A program made the translations under genes and the position numbers. Under the pieces are notes generated by a model, which ran no database searches, was not told the origin of the DNA, and saw only the letters and a program-made list of their open reading frames with translations. DNA of 20,134 nucleotides, taken from positions 1 through 20,134 of IMG/VR virus record IMGVR_UViG_3300030202_003582. One strand, 5' to 3'. The DNA comes from a virus. Positions 18,063 through 20,134 of the stretch are shown here, one piece after another (position 1 is the stretch's first letter; every line of letters begins with the position of its first letter).

Positions 18063-18749
18063 TCAAATATTTACATTATCCCAATCGGTCTTAAACAACT
18101 TATATTTTTTACGAAATTTGTTCAATTGTGTCACTACTTGCTTGGTATTCATACCGGTAATCTCTCGGAGATACAAATAAATTGCTTTTTTGTTGAAGAT
18201 TTCTATCTCCTCAACAGAACCTAACAAGATTCTTATGGCTTCATATACTTTTCGTTCATTCTCATTCATATCATTGGTTCCCCATCCATCCATTTCAACT
18301 TCTAAGTGTTCCCAGAATTCTCTCTTTTCTCTTTCTTGTTCATGTGTATCATAATAGACTACCTGTTCAAAGGTTAATTCTTTGATAGCATCATCATAGT
18401 CAACTTCTCGTTTTGCTCTCTTGGCTCGTTGTTTTACCTTGTGGATAAACCAGTTCTTGGTAATCACACTAAAATAGGAAAAAGCCTTAGATTTCTTAGA
18501 AACGTCGTATTTTCCTAGTATAGTGGTAAGCCATATCTTGCAATCTTCTCTTAATTCATCGATATTAGGGAGAGTGGTAAACTTATACGTGAACACAATC
18601 TTATCAACCAATTCATTAAAAGCTGGTTGGATTAACTCTACGTATAATTTTGTTTTTTCTTTACGGCAGTTTGAAGCAGCGTACTTAAGTATCGCGTCTT
18701 CGTGAACCTGCGTAAAATACATTCTCTTCTTGGACTTTGGTCTGGGCAT
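18063..18749 (-). CDS. gp55: Putative late-transcription sigma factor, T4 gp55-like
   Basis: This 228-aa protein resembles the phage late sigma family, which directs host RNA polymerase to short late promoters with a DNA-loaded sliding clamp. The N-terminus reads MYFTQVHEDAILKYAAS, followed by helices like sigma region 2 (IQPAFNELVDKIVFTYKF, then GKYDVSKKSKAFSYFSVI, residues about 77-95). A very basic stretch follows (HKVKQRAKRAKREV). An acidic linker leads to a C-terminal helical part (YLYLREITGMNTKQVVTQLNKFRKKYKLF) that could be a helix-turn-helix. I chose the ATG at 18749 because of the CAGGAA site 7 nt upstream; an extension to 18797 would need a TTG. Another ATG at 18722 (MYFTQ) remains possible. 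The start overlaps the previous gene by 65 nt. T4 gp55 is 185 aa and lacks a region-4 domain, so this is a divergent relative. Confidence 0.72.
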   Translation of the reverse strand: MPRPKSKKRMYFTQVHEDAILKYAASNCRKEKTKLYVELIQPAFNELVDKIVFTYKFTTLPNIDELREDCKIWLTTILGKYDVSKKSKAFSYFSVITKNWFIHKVKQRAKRAKREVDYDDAIKELTFEQVVYYDTHEQEREKREFWEHLEVEMDGWGTNDMNENERKVYEAIRILLGSVEEIEIFNKKAIYLYLREITGMNTKQVVTQLNKFRKKYKLFKTDWDNVNI

Positions 18750-19080
18750 TAATTTGTTCCTGTTGTTGTGGTGGCACATCTTCTTCCACATCCTCAAACT
18801 CTTCTAGAAAGAATTCTTCATCTTCAAAGTCTTCTAGAAGGGTCGATATAGACCTTGTGTGATCTAGTAGATGCTGTAGTGTTTCATCCCCATAAAACAT
18901 TTCCATTGAGTATACGGATTTTAGATGTGCTCTGTAATTAGCAATAATATCGGACACTTCCCCTATGTTATCGTAGATAAAAGTTAATCTTTGAGTAAGT
19001 TGTCGTAAATACCAAAACATGACACCATTGAAAATTAATGATCCTACTAAAACTGTTATTAAAATTACGGTACTACTCAT
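18685..19080 (-). CDS. Single-pass membrane protein with acidic cytoplasmic tail, unknown function
   Basis: Residues about 3-25 of this 131-aa protein form one hydrophobic segment (TVILITVLVGSLIFNGVMFW), likely an uncleaved N-terminal membrane anchor. A helical part follows with HLKSVYSMEMFYGDETLQHL, which I recall from small proteins of marine T4-like phages. The C-terminal third is very acidic (Asp/Glu-rich, about residues 80-105), then Gln-rich, ending GSRRRDT. The start overlaps the zinc-ribbon stop by 8 nt, and the last 65 nt overlap the sigma-factor start in another frame. No function is known to me. A role at the host membrane during infection is inferred from the anchor alone. Confidence 0.72.
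   Translation of the reverse strand: MSSTVILITVLVGSLIFNGVMFWYLRQLTQRLTFIYDNIGEVSDIIANYRAHLKSVYSMEMFYGDETLQHLLDHTRSISTLLEDFEDEEFFLEEFEDVEEDVPPQQQEQINAQTKVQEENVFYAGSRRRDT
18757..18762 (-). promoter_or_regulatory. Ribosome binding site choosing the sigma-factor start
   Basis: CAGGAA on the minus strand lies 7 nt before the ATG at 18749 and inside the coding sequence of the preceding membrane protein. It supports that start over the TTG at 18797. Confidence 0.5.
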
Positions 19081-19327
19081 TGTATTCTATCCTTTGTTTT
19101 TTTTCTTCCTTGAGAATCCTTTTGTTCTCTTCAATATATTCTTTTGTTAAAGAACCTGTTTTTCTCTCGCCTTGTTCTTGCTTTCTCACAATATTGGTGA
19201 GTTGAGGTATACGGGTCAAAACTCCTTGATTATCACAAACTTCACAGTCTGTGAGGCGTTCCGTCATCCCGTGCCTTACCTCTATCTCACTTTCACATTC
19301 CGAGCATTTATAGCAGTATTTTGGCAC
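19073..19327 (-). CDS. FmdB-like zinc-ribbon protein
   Basis: This 84-aa protein begins PKYCYKCSECESEIEV and has a second cysteine pair in TDCEVCDNQG, so Cys8, Cys11, Cys28 and Cys31 form a CxxC...CxxC zinc ribbon. The MPxYxYxC opening is typical of the FmdB regulatory-type family. The second half is a charged helix (EYIEENKRILKEEKKQR). The start is GTG at 19327, chosen because it gives the family's usual N-terminus, overlaps the upstream TAG by 1 nt (TAGTG) and has AAGGG 8 nt upstream. Small zinc ribbons of this kind bind nucleic acid or protein partners. The target here is unknown, but the neighbouring sigma factor makes a role in transcription possible. Confidence 0.78.
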   Translation of the reverse strand: MPKYCYKCSECESEIEVRHGMTERLTDCEVCDNQGVLTRIPQLTNIVRKQEQGERKTGSLTKEYIEENKRILKEEKKQRIEYNE

Positions 19328-19545
19328 TATAGTGGCCCTTCTATATCAAGACTTGTAAGAACCTTCGGCTTGGGCTCTTCTGCTTTAACAGTTGGTGGGT
19401 TCATGACAACCAACTCTCCTGAATCGTCAACTTGAACGTTGAAGTTTCGTAAAACCGGCACAATGTCGGTTTGCTCCATAAGAGACTTTTGTAAAGCCAT
19501 CATGATTGCTCCAACGGCTTGATTTGATAATTTATGATCTTTCAT
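19327..19545 (-). CDS. Small conserved-looking phage protein, unknown function
   Basis: This 72-aa protein has a helical N-terminal half (NQAVGAIMMALQKSLMEQTD, then IVPVLRNFNV) and a short beta segment with DDSGELVVMNPPTV. A Pro/Lys/Glu-rich tail follows. The ATG is backed by the strongest Shine-Dalgarno in the window, AAGGAG 6 nt upstream, next to the stop codon of the dehydratase gene. I recall similar small proteins in T4-like cyanophages and other marine phages, always without a known role. There is no membrane segment and no cysteine. Its strong start site and its place ahead of the zinc ribbon suggest it is well expressed, which is inference. Confidence 0.72.
   Translation of the reverse strand: MKDHKLSNQAVGAIMMALQKSLMEQTDIVPVLRNFNVQVDDSGELVVMNPPTVKAEEPKPKVLTSLDIEGPL
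19336..19340 (-). promoter_or_regulatory. Ribosome binding site supporting a GTG start
   Basis: AAGGG on the minus strand lies 8 nt before the GTG at 19327 of the zinc-ribbon gene and inside the end of the 72-aa gene. It supports the non-ATG start. Confidence 0.5.
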
Positions 19546-19551
19546 CTTATA

Positions 19552-19557
19552 CTCCTT
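19552..19557 (-). promoter_or_regulatory. Strong ribosome binding site of the 72-aa gene
   Basis: AAGGAG on the minus strand lies 6 nt before the ATG at 19545 and directly beside the TAA of the dehydratase gene at 19558-19560. This fits coupled translation. Confidence 0.7.
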
Positions 19558-20134
19558 TTACCATTTAAAATTATTCTTATAATATTGTACGATCTTTGAC
19601 AGCTCTTGTTGGAAGTTTTTATTTGGCTTCCAGCCCAAAGAACGTAATTTTTTATCATTTAAAGCATATCTTACATCTTGACCTGGACGTTTAAACCCTA
19701 AATCTAAATGCTTTAACACTTCTATATTTTGTTTATCAAAATAATTGTTTATTATTTGAGTCGCAGTATCAATATTTTTCTGCTCAAAGCCCCCAGCAAC
19801 ATTGTAAATTTCATTTGTATTACCTGATTCTATTATTTTGATTACAGCCTCTGCTGTGTCAGCTGAATGAAGCCAGTTTCTTATTGGCTCACCAGCGTCA
19901 TGCAATCTTATTTTCTTTCCTCTTTGAAGGTGTTTGACACAGATAGGTATTAATTTTTCTGGATATTGACCGATTCCATAGTTATTGGTAGGTCTTAAAA
20001 TAATATACTTCATATCATAGGTTCTCGCCCAAGCCAACACAAGCATATCCGCTGCTGCCTTGGAGGCAGAGTAGGGATTGCTGGGCTTAAGGATGTCAGT
20101 CTCTATGTGGGCGCCCTCTTCGATATCGCCATAC
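19558..20134 (-). CDS. rmlB: dTDP-glucose 4,6-dehydratase-like (RmlB), 5' end beyond window
   Basis: The C-terminal 191 residues are visible, and the frame is open to the right edge. RmlB converts dTDP-glucose to dTDP-4-keto-6-deoxyglucose, the entry step to rhamnose and other deoxysugars, using bound NAD. The visible part holds the SDR Tyr/Lys pair in NPYSASKAAAD, the family signature RPTNNYGIGQYPEKLIP, and the substrate-site stretch GEPIRNWLHSADTAEA. NEIYNVAGGFE and KRPGQDVRYALNDKKL follow, then the usual C-terminal LGWKPNKNFQQEL. The Rossmann NAD site and the Thr-Asp-Glu catalytic triplet would lie just outside the window; the fragment begins YGDIEEG, which normally follows that triplet closely. 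A related nucleotide-sugar dehydratase is possible, but the signature favours RmlB. In a phage it probably serves sugar modification of virion or host surface. Confidence 0.88.
   Translation of the reverse strand, partial: YGDIEEGAHIETDILKPSNPYSASKAAADMLVLAWARTYDMKYIILRPTNNYGIGQYPEKLIPICVKHLQRGKKIRLHDAGEPIRNWLHSADTAEAVIKIIESGNTNEIYNVAGGFEQKNIDTATQIINNYFDKQNIEVLKHLDLGFKRPGQDVRYALNDKKLRSLGWKPNKNFQQELSKIVQYYKNNFKW

Noticed and set aside
18750-18797. N-terminal extension of the sigma factor from a TTG codon
   Set aside because: It would need a TTG start and deepen the overlap to 113 nt. The ATG at 18749 has a suitable Shine-Dalgarno.

Overview
The window looks like part of the genome of a large contractile-tailed bacteriophage, distantly T4-like. 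All genes lie on the minus strand, nearly back to back, with 1-nt or few-nt overlaps and a largest gap of about 40 nt. The phage assignment rests on recognisable baseplate wedge proteins of the gp25 and gp6 families in the order expected for contractile tails, and on a small sigma-factor-like protein resembling the T4 late sigma gp55. The DNA is AT-rich (roughly 37% G+C by eye). Several proteins (the LamG giant, the 497-aa protein and the 308-aa protein) recall families from uncultured marine T4-like phages. That is recollection, not a search, so the marine origin and host are weakly supported.

Layout in transcription order, right to left. (1) The right edge holds the C-terminal 191 residues of an RmlB-type dTDP-glucose 4,6-dehydratase. 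(2) Next come three small genes: a conserved-looking 72-aa protein, an 84-aa FmdB-like zinc ribbon and a 131-aa single-pass membrane protein. (3) Then a gp55-like sigma factor and a 95-aa helical protein. (4) The tail tip follows: a 392-aa protein joining a putative OB-like hub/spike domain to an M15 (VanY/DacY-like) peptidoglycan peptidase, then a 308-aa beta-rich candidate spike-associated protein. (5) A 2195-aa multidomain protein of unknown function follows. (6) The baseplate wedge consists of gp25, then gp6. (7) Last are a 497-aa DNRLRE-like beta-sandwich protein and a very large protein (at least 1765 aa) with two LamG-like domains, which runs off the left edge in the position where P2 gpI or T4 gp7-type wedge/fibre connectors are found.

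Functional reading: the late sigma and its small neighbours lie directly upstream of late structural genes, so regulation and virion assembly may share one transcription unit. The OB-M15 protein probably does the job of T4 gp5, with a metallopeptidase in place of the lysozyme domain. The 308-aa and 2195-aa proteins sit where hub, spike-tip and gp53-like functions would be expected. The LamG and DNRLRE-like proteins are plausible outer-wedge or adhesion components. I found no tRNA, CRISPR array, insertion sequence, convincing late promoter or rho-independent terminator, and there is no gene-free stretch over 300 nt. The best candidates for something undescribed are the 2195-aa protein and the alternative puncturing module around it.
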